Shown here piece after piece: positions 11,009 through 23,120 of a stretch of DNA of 64,000 bases. The stretch is from Fallopia convolvulus (lineage: Eukaryota; Streptophyta; Magnoliopsida; Caryophyllales; Polygonaceae), in NCBI GenBank assembly GCA_964016875.1, contig OZ024735.1:16768934-16832933 (forward strand), read 5' to 3'. Numbering within the stretch: the stretch's first letter is position 1; every line of letters starts with the position of its first letter. The notes beneath the pieces were generated by a model that was not told the DNA's origin, made no database searches, and worked only from the letters and a program-made list of their open reading frames with translations. The translations under genes were made by a program, and so were the position numbers.

Positions 11009-14000
11009 TGTAATAACCCTCTATTTTAGGAGGGGTATTATTGTAAGTTTTCTTCCCTTTTTTATATTTGAATAAAGGATAGTTTTATTTTCTTCAAAGG
11101 GAAAAATAAATAAATAATAATAATAACATAATTATTTTTATGTCTTAAAAAAAAATATTATTAAATTCCTTTTAAAAAATTATATATGACTTGTTATATT
11201 TTATTTTGTTCTCTCTTGTATAAGAAGCATTAAATAAATATAACTTGTAGGAAAATAATTCAATAAATGATTTGAGCAAAGTAAAATTTACTTAATAATG
11301 TATATACTTCAAATAATATATTTGACATATATACTAAGGAGACTAATTATAATTAAAAACAACATTATAGTTGATAAAAGGGTGAAAATGGACAAAATTA
11401 GAAAAGTTAGAAACTTTTCGTAATTACCCTTAAAGTTAGGGTACCCGTGCGTAATTACTGAAAAGTGTACAGCAGCTTCGTTTTTCAGTTTGTTCAAAGA
11501 AAATTCGATCTTATAAGGGCTAATTCGGACTCGTTTCTTAACCAAATTCGATTCCGAAAGAACCGGGATACTCTCCTAGATGTTAGCTACGAAAGCCATC
11601 AACAAAATCGGTGGAATTCTCAGAAAATCTTATCCAATTCGACGGTTATAGATAAGAGTGGTTAAAACGCGTTTTCGGGTTATATTTAATTTAAATCCGA
11701 TTTGAGTATCTTTCAGGCTTCCATTGTGGATAAGTTCTAAATGGAAGTTGAAGATATTTCATTTCTTAAGCCGCACGAACAAGAAGCCCTATAAATAGTG
11801 GTCTAACTTGCTCGAATTTCTCACATATTCAACCGATAACCTAGAACTCACCTCTCTCGTTCAAACTCAAATATCTCCATAACCGTGAATCCAATCCGAA
11901 TATTGAAGCCATATTCGGAATCCTCACGAAAAATCCTTCGAAAACACTATACACTCATTAACTTTTTAGTGACCTAAGCCTTCCAAAATCCCGATTGAAA
12001 GTCACGAGTCTGGCCGGGAAAAACAGAGCACACGTTGCTCGCGAGGCGCTGGTGTCGGCCTCCGTTCGCCGCCGTCGGACCGCCTCCGCCTCCTCCACTG
12101 CCAACAGTAGAGAGAGGAGGTTTCATACTTCCAACTGTCGCCAGTCCCGTCCCGATCCGTTGCCTGAGCCGCCCCCACCGAGCCTTTAAACTCGATTGTT
12201 CGTCAACTTCTTTGCCCTGTTTTTGATTTTATGTACAACCCTATTTTTGTTCCTTTTTAATTTCGTTTTATTGTTTTAAATTCGGTTTAAGCTTAAATAA
12301 ATTGTTCTTAATTTGATATTGATATGGATATGAAGTTTTAAGTTATTCTTACATATTTATAAAAATTATAAATATTTTATAAACTAAGTTATGATTTTTA
12401 TAAGGGGTTTGACCTATTTTCATACAACGTTTTTTTTAAGAATATTTAGGATAATAAGAGATTATTATAATTTTTAAGAAAAATCAGAATATCAATTATT
12501 CTTCCATTCTCACAAAAATATGATTTTAATAAAATAAAGTTATGAAGCTCTTAAGCGCTTCGTTTTAGGAATTCTTAATCCATGATTATAAGATAACGGA
12601 AATCTAATGGATTTCGGTTTTAAAACTTATACTCATGTTGTGTCATATCCTATTATAGGTTTGCAATCCAAGGTTAAACGAAACTCGACTATAACCTTTC
12701 CGAGTTTCTGAGGTCGTCAATAAGGCAAGTTCCCATACTTGCTCGGCTAAGTCACTTGGTTGATTTGTGTGAAGAGTCTAATAACCATGTTTGTTTTCTT
12801 GATTGATGTGATTATGCTTAATATAATTCAGGCATAAATATACTAAGTGTTTTAGAAATATAATCATAAATGAATTTGCATAAGCATTTACTTATATTCT
12901 TTAATAAGACTAGAATTAAGAATAGTAGTGATAATAATAATAGTTAGGATGGTGTTATTAGTTGAACTACGATTAAGTAAGTCTTGCTCTCATTTGAATT
13001 CGTACTCGAGCTTGTCAAATGCGCCTGTAAAAATGGCAAGGAGGGCTTGGTGTTGTTCATTGTGTGACTATCCTCCCCTTTCCTAGAGCTTCGAGTATGA
13101 TACAGTGAGTCAAGCTGAAATCAATAACTGAAGACATAATATAGGTGCTTGACGTGGCAAAAATGATGACCTTGTTATTCTCGTTTAGATGTTATTATTG
13201 CTAGGTTGCGCTAGTTTTGATTAGGTCTCGATGACTGTGGTTTTGTGTATTTATCGTCTCGATTGAGACTTGTTTTGGATTAGCATAGGACCCAGGGGGT
13301 GAGCCATAGTTGCTCTGAAATCCTCTTTATAACATTCTCATTAGGATGGCCCTAAACCCTAATGTTGTTCATGACCCTGCCCGTCTCATCCGAATATGAG
13401 GGACGTAGCACCTTGCTAGTGCGCTTTGAAATTCCGGAATCGATCTTTTGGGACGTATGAGCCCACTCATCAGGACATAAGAGCCTTGATGGTTTAAAAA
13501 TCGCAACCCTATGTGTATATGTATGGTCATTAAAAAGATAAGTGCGAGTAAGCACCATAAAGAACTTAGCCTAGTGTTGACTACCGCTATTAATATCTTG
13601 GATTCTATCTTTGTGCTTGTTGTTATGTTTATTTTATTATTAGTTTAGAAATTCATTGAAAGTGCATGATGTTTGTTAGGAAAGATTCGACGTAAGGTAA
13701 AGTACATTAGATATTTTTAAAATGTGCATTCACTATGATAATAATTATGATTTAATTAAATACTTTGACCTATATAATATTGGAGTCGACCTAGCTGACC
13801 CCGTTGAGGGATGACCACTTGTGGTACCAGGTATTAGCAAGCAACTAGCGTCAATCCAAGAGCACTCAAGGTGATGATGAATGGAGCCCATGATACTATA
13901 CAAGAAGGTTTTATAAGTAGTTTTGTTTCATTTTCATTAAAGAAGTTTGATTTTGATACTTTAAAGTTCTAGTTAATATTCCGCTGAGTTCGTCACATTG

Positions 14001-14202
14001 TTAAAAAAAATTATTATTTAAAAAAGAAAGTTTGAATATAATTTGAGTTTGCTTTCAAAAGTCTTCCGCTATTGTTCATTATTATGATTTCATACACATC
14101 TTTACAAAAATTTAAATTGATGCAAAGCCTTGGGTGACTTCGGACATTAAAATCTGAGGTCACTGGCGTGTGACATTCCCGAGATAATTTGGTGGTGTTA
14201 CA
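11009..14202 (+). mobile_element. 3.2-kb solo LTR inserted into the gag-like ORF
   Basis: It begins TGTAATAACCC and ends GGTGGTGTTACA, in TG...CA form with inverted ends. The flanks GTGGT (11004-11008) and ATGGT (14203-14207) differ at one base, compatible with an aged 5-bp duplication. It is related to the minus-strand solo LTR at 31071-37977: both share the terminal segment with CAAAGCCTTGGGTGACTTC and GAGGTCACTGGCG (about 14124-14170), and each has a GC-rich patch (here about 12030-12190) that gives spurious open frames. Long LTRs with TGTAACA-type ends suggest the Tekay/Del group of Ty3/gypsy; that assignment is inference. Confidence 0.75.
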
Positions 14203-15094
14203 ATGGTGGGTATCCCGGGTATGGATACTCAGGAGCTGGATATCCGGGATAAGGCTGATAAGCAAAAGGCTGATAACCCTGCTCGAACGTGTATGAGTCC
14301 ATCCTCTGATGCGAATACCGGGTCTGCTCATCCACATAATCAAAATGGCTCGTCGCATAACCCCGGAAATGGTTGAAATCAGCCGTCATGCCATCCATAC
14401 GAGTGTGCAAGCCACTCACCTGTGTAGACAAGCCTCTCATCAACTCCACCAAATGGTTGTATTGGTGGGTAGTCATGTAGTTCCCTTGGCCTTGCTGCTC
14501 AAACTCATTAACTGACGACACTTCAGTGTGCTCATCATCATCCTCATCCTCATTATTCTCAGCTGCACTATCTTCAGGAGCAACTTCAAACTCCTCATCC
14601 TTGTCCTCCTCATCGACATCCATAGAAGCACTAGGCTCCTCAACCTGCCTCCTAGATTGCCTTCTCCTCTTTGTCCCTCCAATCACTTCTGAAACCTGTA
14701 TATCACCATCTTGAGGGTGAATGAGCCATGTGTCAGCATTGTCGAGACCAGTATCCAACTTCACCCTCTCTGGATTAGGCAACCTCATAGCAAAAGAGCT
14801 ATTGCCAATCACCCAATAGTACCGATTGTTCTTCACATATAGCACTTTCATCTTGTTGAAGAAGGACAAGTTCATGGGAAGGGCATCAATCCGACCCGCA
14901 CACTGCTCCAAATCAATACCAAAGTGCTGGGCAAACCGGGTGATGATACCACCCACAGCGATCCGACTATTGCTCCTCCGAACCATAAGATCCATGTTAT
15001 GCATCAGAGTGGCACCCATGTCAATTTGTTGCTTCTCCAAAATACCTCTAAGGATAAAAATATCCCCGACAACGATGCCAAATTTGACGAGCAC
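14203..15094 (-). pseudogene. Gag-like protein of the minus-strand element, interrupted
   Basis: The frame runs from the 5' LTR edge through the primer site to the solo LTR, where it stops at TTG TAA by accident. It shows a globular part of about 110 residues (MGATLMHNMDLMVRR, GGIITRFAQHFGIDLEQC), a basic KRRRQSRR patch, a long Asp/Glu-rich stretch, then a coiled-coil-like segment and a Tyr/Pro-rich tail (PYPGYP). The globular part resembles the C-terminal half of the putative plant transposon protein domain found in Athila-type ORFs; this is a weak call. The N-terminal half appears lost by a deletion next to the primer site. Past the solo LTR the frame would continue through a proline run to a TAG at about 10984. 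Confidence 0.55.
15062..15084 (-). promoter_or_regulatory. Primer-binding site next to the 5' LTR
   Basis: On the minus strand, three bases after the LTR, comes TTGGCATCGTTGTCGGGGA. This resembles the TGGCGCCGTTGCCGGGGA site of plant gypsy elements primed by tRNA-Asp. The differences are C-to-T or G-to-A transitions at CG or CC positions, as expected from methylated-cytosine decay. Confidence 0.65.
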
Positions 15095-16460
15095 TTTTAC
15101 GTCGCTATAAAAGCACTGTCAAAGAAAATTCCTAACTTCCTAACCTTAGCAAAGTGGAAGTAAGGGTCGAACCCACAAAGACTCGGAATATTTGTATTTA
15201 AGTAATATTACTAAATTAAAGGGGGATTTTGTGATTATAAACTAAAAATCTAAGTAATTAAAACTAATTAAAACAAAGCAAGTAAAGTGATTTAAGATTC
15301 AAATATGGAGAAAAGCGTCCAACTAGTTTCGTATCCGTTGCATACATGAGATTTGATCCTTGATTATCCTTATTTCAATTTCCCTTGACTAATCTAATGT
15401 GAATTTATGAATTCAAGCTTAATGTGGTTGTTAATATACACCGTCTTTAACAACCTTTTAACCAATTAACTTAGAAAACCTTCTATGTTAAGTTGATCAT
15501 GCAATTAAGTTCAAAGCACTCAATAGAGACAATAATTCATGAATTCCACCGTCTATTCATGACGTCTTGTGATTAAATTCTCCGCCTTTGATTAACCTTA
15601 TTCCACCGTCTATAAGTTTAATCAAAGGATTCATCCATGAATAATCAAATTCCACCGTCTATTTAATTATTCTAGTTGTAATTCAACCTAGAAGTAAAAT
15701 AGGTGGCCAATCTATTATAATCCTAAGTGAATTTAATCAATTAAGCACGAAGAGATTCAATCTAGTCAAGGCAAACTAAAATAATTCAAACCTCACAAAC
15801 AATCATGCATACAACTTCAACTAACTAGTTGGACATGAGAAAATTAGCTAGACATCGTCATTGAAGAAAAATAAAACTTACAAGAGTCAAATTGATCTTC
15901 AATCGCAAAGTTAGGGTTTTGTCTCCCACAAGTCTCCAAACTCAAAAACTTAGAACACACGAAATAATAGATAGCATAATATCCAAATAAACTTAAAGAA
16001 AGTATTTATATTATCTCTAAAAATATCCAAAAACATAAACTAAAGTCGGCCCACAAGATCTCGCAAAGCCCAATTTGGTGTCGCCGAAACGCGCCGGAAC
16101 GCGGTTTGCTCCTCCCCAGAGCGCGGTCACGCTCTCCCGAATCTTCCCGCACTTACGCCGCAACAAGTCGGCCCTTCAGAGAGCGGTCTTGACACTCGAT
16201 CCGCGGTTTAGCCCTTCGCTCTTGTCTTGTAATTTTGCCTCGGATCTTCACTTCAACGCTTCCTATGCATCCCGAGGTTCCGTCCCAAGCTTGCATCCAC
16301 TGTCTTCCACCTTCCGACCTACAAATATGCACAAAGACGCGTAGATTCCGAACTAAACGAAAATAAAACCTAAACTAAAACTTAGAACGAAATCCTAGCT
16401 AAAAATGCATATAACGGGAATAAAAACATGCTCTAAAGCGTATACCTATATGCTCTATCA
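15085..16460 (-). repeat. 5' LTR of the minus-strand element
   Basis: This is the pair of 8083-9458. Read on the minus strand it starts TGATAGAGC at 16460 and ends GCTCGTCA at 15085. Open frames in it, such as 16075-16344, are spurious. Confidence 0.85.
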
Positions 16461-16712
16461 CCCTTCCTAGAAGAAGGGTCTAAATTCATTCCTATGATGC
16501 ATGAAAAATCTCACACACAAATAAAAACCAAAACACTCTGAACGTAGGCAACCCGTCAAAACTCGGGTGTAGCCCAAATCCTAAAACAAACCAAATCCTT
16601 TGTATTTGTATGACTTTTAATCAAAAGGGTAAAAAAGAAAGGGTCGAACTCAATTTCTAAAAAAATCAAATAAAATATGTTTTGCGAATATTTTTACATT
16701 TTTGTTCAACAT
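16461..16712 (+). other. Continuation of the host fragment of 6576-8082
   Basis: After the duplicated CCCTT the hairpin continues (CCTAGAAGAAGGGT), followed by a stretch containing GAACGTAGGCAACCCG. It then passes without a clear boundary into the decayed pol starting near 16713. Confidence 0.5.
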
Positions 16713-18370
16713 TGTCGCGCACCGGTCCTGCAATTTCCAGACTGCTTCGAGGTCGAGTACGACGCCTCCGACTATGACGTAGGCCATATACTCCTCCAAG
16801 AACGACGCCCAATCGCTTATTTTAGCGAAAAATTGACGTGCACGGCACCTAATTACCCAACGTATGACAAAGAATTATATGCTCTTCGGGTTTTGAAAAC
16901 TTGGCAACATTACCTTTGGCCAAGCGAGTTTATAATCCATACGGACCATGCTGCCTTAGCATATTTAAAGAGCCAGACTACGCTCAATCGCCACCATGCT
17001 CATTGGGTTGAATATATGGAAACATTCTGTATGTTATAGCCCACAAAAAAGGTAAGGAGAACGTTGTGGCGACACTCTCTCGCGCAGGTATGTTCTTTTG
17101 ACACAACTTCAGGCCAAGTTGCTAGGGTTCTCCTTGATTAAGGAGCTTTACTTGCATGATCACTTTTTCAAGCTGATCATGGAGAACCTCAAGCACAATA
17201 GAATCCATGAGTCCTACTTCTTGGACAATGGGTATCTCTATTGGGCCGGGAAGCTTTGCATTCCAAGTTCTTCGGTGAGGCTGAGACACCTCTTGCTCAA
17301 GGAGGCTCATGATTGCCGATACCATTTTGGCATAGCCAAAACCCTGGCAGCACTTCGTGAACACTTCTTTTGGCCTCACATGGCCTCGGATGTTCACAAG
17401 TATTGTCAAGGCTGCGTGCCGTGCCAAACGGCTAAGGCAAAGTTTAATCCTCATGGTCTTTATAAGACGTTGCCCATTCCGGATGCCCCATGGGAAGATC
17501 TCTCCATGGATTTTATTACGGGCCTCCCAATGACACGACGTGGTAAGGACTCTATCTTTTTCGTTGTGCACCATTTCTCCAAAAGGCCCACTTCATAGTG
17601 TGTAAGGGGAACAAAAAAGCAAATGACATCACCAACTTGTTCTTTGAGCACGTTGCTAACTTACATGGTGTTCCTAGGACTATTGTTAGCGATAGGGACA
17701 CCCAATTCCGCAGTCATTTTTAAAGAACGTTGTGGGGAAAGCTAGGCACACAACTATTGTTTTCTACTTCATATCATCCTCAAACCGATGGTCAAATTGA
17801 GGTGACCAATCAAACTTTGGGCACCCTTCTTCGGACGGTGCTAAAAAATAACCCACGTTGGTGGGAGGATTTACTCTCACATGTTGAGTTTTCTTATAAC
17901 AGGTCCATCCACTCGGCTACAAAAAAGACGCCATTCGAGGATTTCTATGGTCGAAATCCACATTCGCCTATGGACTTGATGCCACGCCCCATGAAGAACG
18001 ACGATCACATCGAATCGGCTAACCGCACCGAGACGATCCGCCGCTTACACAAGTGCACCCGACTATAGTTGGAGCGTCGAGCGGACCAGTACGCGGTCCA
18101 ACACAACAAGGGACGACGTCGCTTGGTTTTTCAGCCTGACGACCTCATTTGGATGCATCTTCGGAAGGACAGGTTTCCCTACCCTCGGAAGACAAAGCTG
18201 TATCCATGCGGCGAAGGACCTTTCCGAGTTTTGGAGCGCATTGGAGACAACGCCTACCGCATTGACCTCCCATGCAAGTACGTTGTCCATACCACGGTCA
18301 ACGTCTCTGATCTCTTCCCCTATGTCGGGCTTGCTTATAAGGAAACGGGGATGTTTCCCAACCAAGTGGG
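16713..18370 (+). pseudogene. pol: Decayed Ty3/gypsy pol (RNase H, integrase)
   Basis: The reverse transcriptase is cut away. What remains is an RNase H domain (VEYDASD, PIAYFSEKL, TYDKELYAL, IIHTDHAAL; 16730-17040). The HHCC zinc finger of integrase follows (CRYHFGIAKT ... YCQGCVPCQ; 17310-17430), then the integrase core (MDFITGLP near 17508; YHPQTDGQIE near 17774) and a C-terminal part ending at 18380. Several breaks scatter it over frames: shifts near 17030 and 17575 and stop codons near 17095, 17720 and 18066. Integrase would join the element DNA to the chromosome; this one cannot be made whole. Confidence 0.8.
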
Positions 18371-18377
18371 GGGAGGG

Positions 18378-20840
18378 TGATGCAACCCCGGCCTTGGACG
18401 CCCAACAAGAGGGCGACGCTTTTGCCTTGCGCTCAAACGGACCGGTCACTCGTGCCCGGGCCCGTGCCATCATGGTCACGACTCACTCCTTGGTGTCGCA
18501 CATCTCGGCTGGCCATGGCTCCCCCGTCACCATTCCCTCCCACGTCACCTTGCTTGTCTTTGCCCACGCCATCGAAGAACCTCAAGGCACGATGCCTGCG
18601 CCATCCACCTTGGACTCGCCCGGTGCGGCGGGATCCATTCAGCGGCGCACCCTTGTGTCGTAACATGAGGTTTGTGACTTGGCCATGGCCGCGCCATCAT
18701 GCCGAGACTTCTCCAGCATCGCGCCAGCCATGTCAGCGCCTACACCAGTGCGCTCCTTCCTCGCCAGCGCGTGCCGTGACGCGCCAGACCGCGCCTTGGC
18801 CTTGTCACGACACTTAGGTGTCGATGGCCAAGGACACCTATCTTTCTTGCCTTATTTAGCATTTTTTTCTACTATCAAACATTACTATTTGTGGTTTTAC
18901 AATAATGGAAGGTCTTTTATGGGCCTTGCACCGCTGGGCCTCGTTTGGACACGAGTCCTAGGCACGCCCCACTAACGAGCACTTTTATGTCGCGGTAAAA
19001 GCGTTGTCAAAGAAGTATCCTAACTTCCGAACCTAAGTATAGTGGAAGCAAGGGTCGAACCCACAAGGACTCAGATTACTCGTGTTTAAATAATATTACT
19101 AAGTAAAAAGGTTTTTTTTTATGATTCAACCTATTAATATAATTAAATAAAGCAAAACAAATAAAATAAATGAAGATTCAAATATAGAGAAAAGCGTCCA
19201 ACTAGTTTCGTATCCATTGCATACATGAGTTTTGATCCTTGATTATTCTTATTTCGATTTCCCTTGACTAATCTATTGTGAATTCTTGAAATTCAAGCTT
19301 AAAGTGGTTATTAATATTCACCATCTTTAACAACCTTTTAATCAATTAACCTAGAAAACCTTCTATGTCAAGTTGATCATGCAATTAAGTTCAAAGCATT
19401 CAATAGAAACAATAATCATGAATTCCACCGTCTATTCATGAAGTTTTGTGATTAAATTGTCCGCCTTTGATTAACCTTATTCCACCGTCTATAAGTTTAA
19501 TCAAAGGATTCATCCATGAATAATCAAAATTCCACCGTCTATTTAATTATTCTAGTTGTAATTCAACCTAGAAATAGAATAGGTGATCAAGCTATTATAA
19601 TCCTAAGTGAATTTAATCAGTCAACCACAGAGAGATTGAATCTAGTCAAGGCAAATAGAAATAATTCAAATCTCACAAACGATCATGCATACAATTTCAA
19701 CTAATTAGTTGGACATGGGAAATTAGCTAGAATATGACATTAAAGAAGAAATAAACTTACAAGAGTTAGATTTCTCTTTAATGTTACAAACTAGGGTTTT
19801 TGTCTCCCAAGAATTCTCCAATTCAAATTAACATAAAACAAAAGCAATAGAGTAGCATAATCATCCAAAGAAACCCTAAGAAAAGTATTTATATGATAAC
19901 AAAAACATCTAAAAACACGAATAAAGTCGGCCCAAAAGACAACACGGAGGCCCAAGTCAGCGTCGTACAAACGCGCCGAAACGCGGTCAAGTGCACCCAT
20001 AGTGCGGTCGCGCTCTCCTTGGTCCTGCCCGCGCTCAGGCCTCAACAACTCTAATGACACTTTAGAGGCTGTTTTGACCCTCTTCGAGTTGGAATTTGGA
20101 CTCGGAGTAAAAATATGAATTGTAGCTCTTCGAATTAGCTTTCCAATGATAACAAATTCAACTCCATCAGACCACTATAGCTCCCAAACCAAGCATTGCA
20201 AGATAGAGGTGTCAAAACAAGACTCCAATGCATGACCCGGATTTAAGCGTTCTTTTCATACAACCTCTTGGGCCTTAGCTCTTCCAATCTTCACTTGTAT
20301 CACTATAAGCTTCATCAAAATCCACCATAGTCCCCTAAGCTCCTAGCTCCGGTCCTTAGCTTCATATCCACCATGTTTCACCTTTCAACCTATAATAAGG
20401 CACACAAATTCGTAGATTCCGAACTAAACCGAAATAAAACTTAACCTACAACTTAAAGTGAAATTCTATCTAAACATGCATAAAATGGGAATAAAAACAT
20501 GCTCTAAAACCTATATCTATATGCTCTATCACCCACTCTTCTAGATAGGGTACTTACGCCTCCTCTATATAAGGGGGGTTAGAAATATGTTTTAGGGTTA
20601 CACATTTAATATATCAGATTCTAAAGTCGAGGGGCTCTCCTTTGATTTGGACTTGCGTCATCCCCTTAGTTCGATTACACTCAAGGCCTTCCAAACACCT
20701 TTCGATCCACCATTGTTGGCTAGTTCGAGCATTCGCCACTTTGATTCGATTTTTCTTGAGTTCCATATCATTGGATCTCACGATTGTCAAGTCTTTCGCT
20801 TCGCTGGAGACATAATACATGTGCCAAAGTCAAGATCCAA
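18378..20840 (+). repeat. 3' LTR of the decayed gypsy element, split by a solo LTR
   Basis: TGATGCAACCCC begins directly after a G-rich polypurine tract (18368-18377). The LTR runs to 18972, is interrupted by the solo LTR, and resumes at 20532 with a TATA-like CTCTATATAAGG (about 20554-20565), a plausible LTR promoter. The right end is unclear and merges with copia sequence near 20840. Open frames 18377-18975 are GC-rich non-coding. Confidence 0.55.
18973..20531 (-). mobile_element. Solo LTR of the 8083-16460 family, TSD CCCAC
   Basis: It is clearly homologous to the two 1376-bp LTRs along most of its length but diverged. CCCAC flanks it on both sides (18968-18972 and 20532-20536). At 1559 bp it is longer because positions about 20040-20350 carry a different module, which matches in reverse the LTR at 5025-6347 (GGAAAGCTAATTCGAAGAGC). 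The terminal TG is mutated to TA on the left. Confidence 0.85.
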
Positions 20841-20849
20841 GGCGTCCTC

Positions 20850-23120
20850 GAAATGAGGTCGCATTTATCGTCATCACATAAGACATTGTAGTCGTGAGAC
20901 GAGGAATTAAGGGATTGAGCAAAAGGAAAGGTGTTCTCGTCGAAAGTGACATGATGAGATAGAATGATTTTATGAGACCGAATTTCCATGCAAATGTAGC
21001 CTTTATGGTCCCGTGGATACCCAAGGAAAATGCAAGGAGTTGAGCGGGGTTGAAATTTGTGGGTAGAAGTGGCAGATAAATTGGGAAAACAAAGACACCC
21101 GAAGACACGAAGATGAGAATAAGTGGGCATTGTATTGTAGAGGATATGAGTCGGGCTTTTGTTGTGAATGGTGGAGGAAGGCATAATATTAAGGAGATGA
21201 GAAGTTGTGTCAGCGGCAAAATGCCAGAACCGGGGTGGGACAGAGGCATGAATTAGCATCGTCCGAACCATGTTGTTAATGGTGCGAATAATGCGCTCGA
21301 CCTTGCCATTTTTGGGAGGAGGTATGAGGGTAGGAAAAATGAAATGTCATCCCATTATTGCGAAAGAATGAATGGAACTCATTATTATCAAATTCTTTTC
21401 CCATATCACATTGAAACGACTTAATATCGCAATAAAATTGAGTTTTGATAAAGCGATGGAAGCAAACGAAATGATCGAACACTTGAGATTTGTATTTAAG
21501 CGTAAAAACCCAACCAAAATGAGAGTAGTCATCCAAGAATACAAGATAATATTTATGCCCTTCTGAGCTAATAATGGGAGATGTCCACAAATCACTATGA
21601 ATAATAGAAAAGGGTGACAAAGTATGCGTTTGAGAAGTCACAAAAGGTAATCTAACATTTTTGCCTAATTGACACGATTGACAAATGGGAGAAACAATTC
21701 CCTTATTGACACTAGACGAAATAAAAGGCTGAAGACGTTGGAAGACAGGGGCGCCTGTATGACCAAAACGAGCATGCCAAGTGGTAGACGACATTGCAGA
21801 TAGAGATACTGGATGGGATGAGTGGGTGGTGACAAGATAGAGATCGTCGGAGCTATTACATCTCATGTGACTGATTCCCGTTCGAAGATCCTTCACAGAA
21901 AAACCATGAGGGTAAAATTCAATAGACACATTATTATCTTTGGTAAATTGGCGGACAGAAAAAAGGCTTTTAATGATATTGGGGGTGATAAGAACATTTT
22001 GTAAATGAAGAGGGTGGGATGGGGTTTAGTATGGTGGTATGTCCTAGACCCGAAGTGGGAATCATGTTGCCATTGTCAACAATTACCGAATTTAATGAAC
22101 TCTTAGAAGTAATAGACGAGAGTGTACCTGAGTGTTTAGTCATATGCGATGAAGCTCCAGTGTCACGAATTGCAGAGTTGATCATTCAGACCTTTCAAAT
22201 CATAAATGTGGATCTCAGACCTATGAATGGGCATATTCCCGGGCAGGGATTCCCCACTCTCCATGGGGATTCCTCGTTACGGGTATGGGGATGGAGATTT
22301 TTAGTGGGGATGGCGGCAAGTATGGAAGAAAAGTAATTCCTCGTTAGGGTATAACGACGGAGGCGGGGATAGGTATACCCGTCCCACCCCTCGACCCGAC
22401 CCCGACCCCATTGGGGAACCTCGTGGGGAATCCCCAACGGGGGACCCATTGGGGAATCCCTGCTGAGGGGCCCGTTGGGGAACCCCGTGGGGAATCCTCG
22501 TCGGGGAAACTGTTAGGGAATCTCTTTGTTAAATTATTGGTAATTCAGCTATCCTTATATTATGTACATGATGCGTATGAATGATATGATCATTGGATTT
22601 ACAAAATTATTGTCTTGTTTATTTTTGGAAGCTCTTGTAAGCTTGTTAATTATATAAGTATGAATGATGAATTTTTTAAATGGTGTATCAATAGAATTTT
22701 TGAAGAAAGTATACAGGAAAGTAAATGGAAAATAAAACGAGTAACTTGTGAGTATAAAAGGTGAAAATCAAACGGGGATGGGGAGTCTCCAATAGAGATT
22801 ATAAAAATGCGGAGAACCAAACGAGGATGGGAATCCCCTACGGCTGTTATAAATGGGGAAAGTTAAGTAGGGATGGGGAATCCCCGACGAAGACGGGGAC
22901 CCGACGGGGATGGAGATGGGGACAAATTTTATTCCCCGATGGGGATGGGGACGGGGAGGTATTCCCCGCCCCATTGCCATCCCTAGTGGACAGAGAGTCA
23001 TAGCTTTGAACAATTGAGACAAATTCGTTGGAGAGGCATATGAGTAGACCGTATTAGCCTGCTGTGTTGATGCGGCTCATAGAATACCGGCCGAATTGTT
23101 CGGATAAAGACACGGTAACT
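20850..23120 (-). pseudogene. Decayed Ty1/copia gag-pol fragment
   Basis: Read on the minus strand, a gag end (LSQLFKAMTL, 23000-23030) is followed, past an inserted element, by the aspartic protease motif DTGASSHMT (about 22155). Then come a GAG-pre-integrase segment (WHARFGHTG, ICQSCQLGK; 21670-21800) and the integrase core (HSDLWTSP, FLDDYSHFGWVF; 21490-21600). The later integrase part is RVFGCLCFPNLS (about 21080-21110). A stop or shift near 21275 and others break the frame; reverse transcriptase and RNase H are absent. Protease, integrase, then (missing) RT is the copia order. Confidence 0.8.
22216..22985. mobile_element. GGGGAT-rich non-autonomous element, probably hAT type
   Basis: The stretch is packed with GGGGAATCCCC, GGGGATGGGGA and related words in both orientations and lies inside the copia fragment. 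The right end read inward is TAGGGATGGCAATGGGGCGGG, a terminus seen on plant hAT derivatives; the left end is a poorer match. The flanks GTGGATCT (22208) and GTGGACAG (22986) agree at five of eight bases, so the 8-bp duplication is only suggestive. Open frames across it are artefacts of the repeats. Confidence 0.45.

Larger units (their letters stand above)
8083..16460 (-). mobile_element. Complete LTR retrotransposon, gag-like ORF only, TSD CCCTT
   Basis: Two 1376-bp LTRs (8083-9458 and 15085-16460) of about 99% identity enclose the internal region. CCCTT is duplicated at 8078-8082 and 16461-16465. Read on the minus strand, the LTR starts TGATAGAGC and ends GCTCGTCA. A primer site resembling the tRNA-Asp type used by plant Athila/Tat elements follows the 5' LTR, and a G-rich polypurine tract (rc of 9459-9467) precedes the 3' LTR. 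After subtracting the solo LTR at 11009-14202 the internal region is about 2.4 kb with one gag-like ORF and no pol, so the element is non-autonomous. High LTR identity suggests a fairly recent insertion. Confidence 0.85.

Noticed and set aside
12026..12226. Overlapping Arg/Ala- and Pro-rich frames in a GC-rich patch
   Set aside because: The patch sits inside a solo LTR, and the related LTR has a similar patch near 37030-37190. GC-rich non-coding sequence explains the open frames.
22761..23022. Frames on both strands rich in Gly/Asp/Pro
   Set aside because: They are translations of GGGGAT repeats with no conserved protein.
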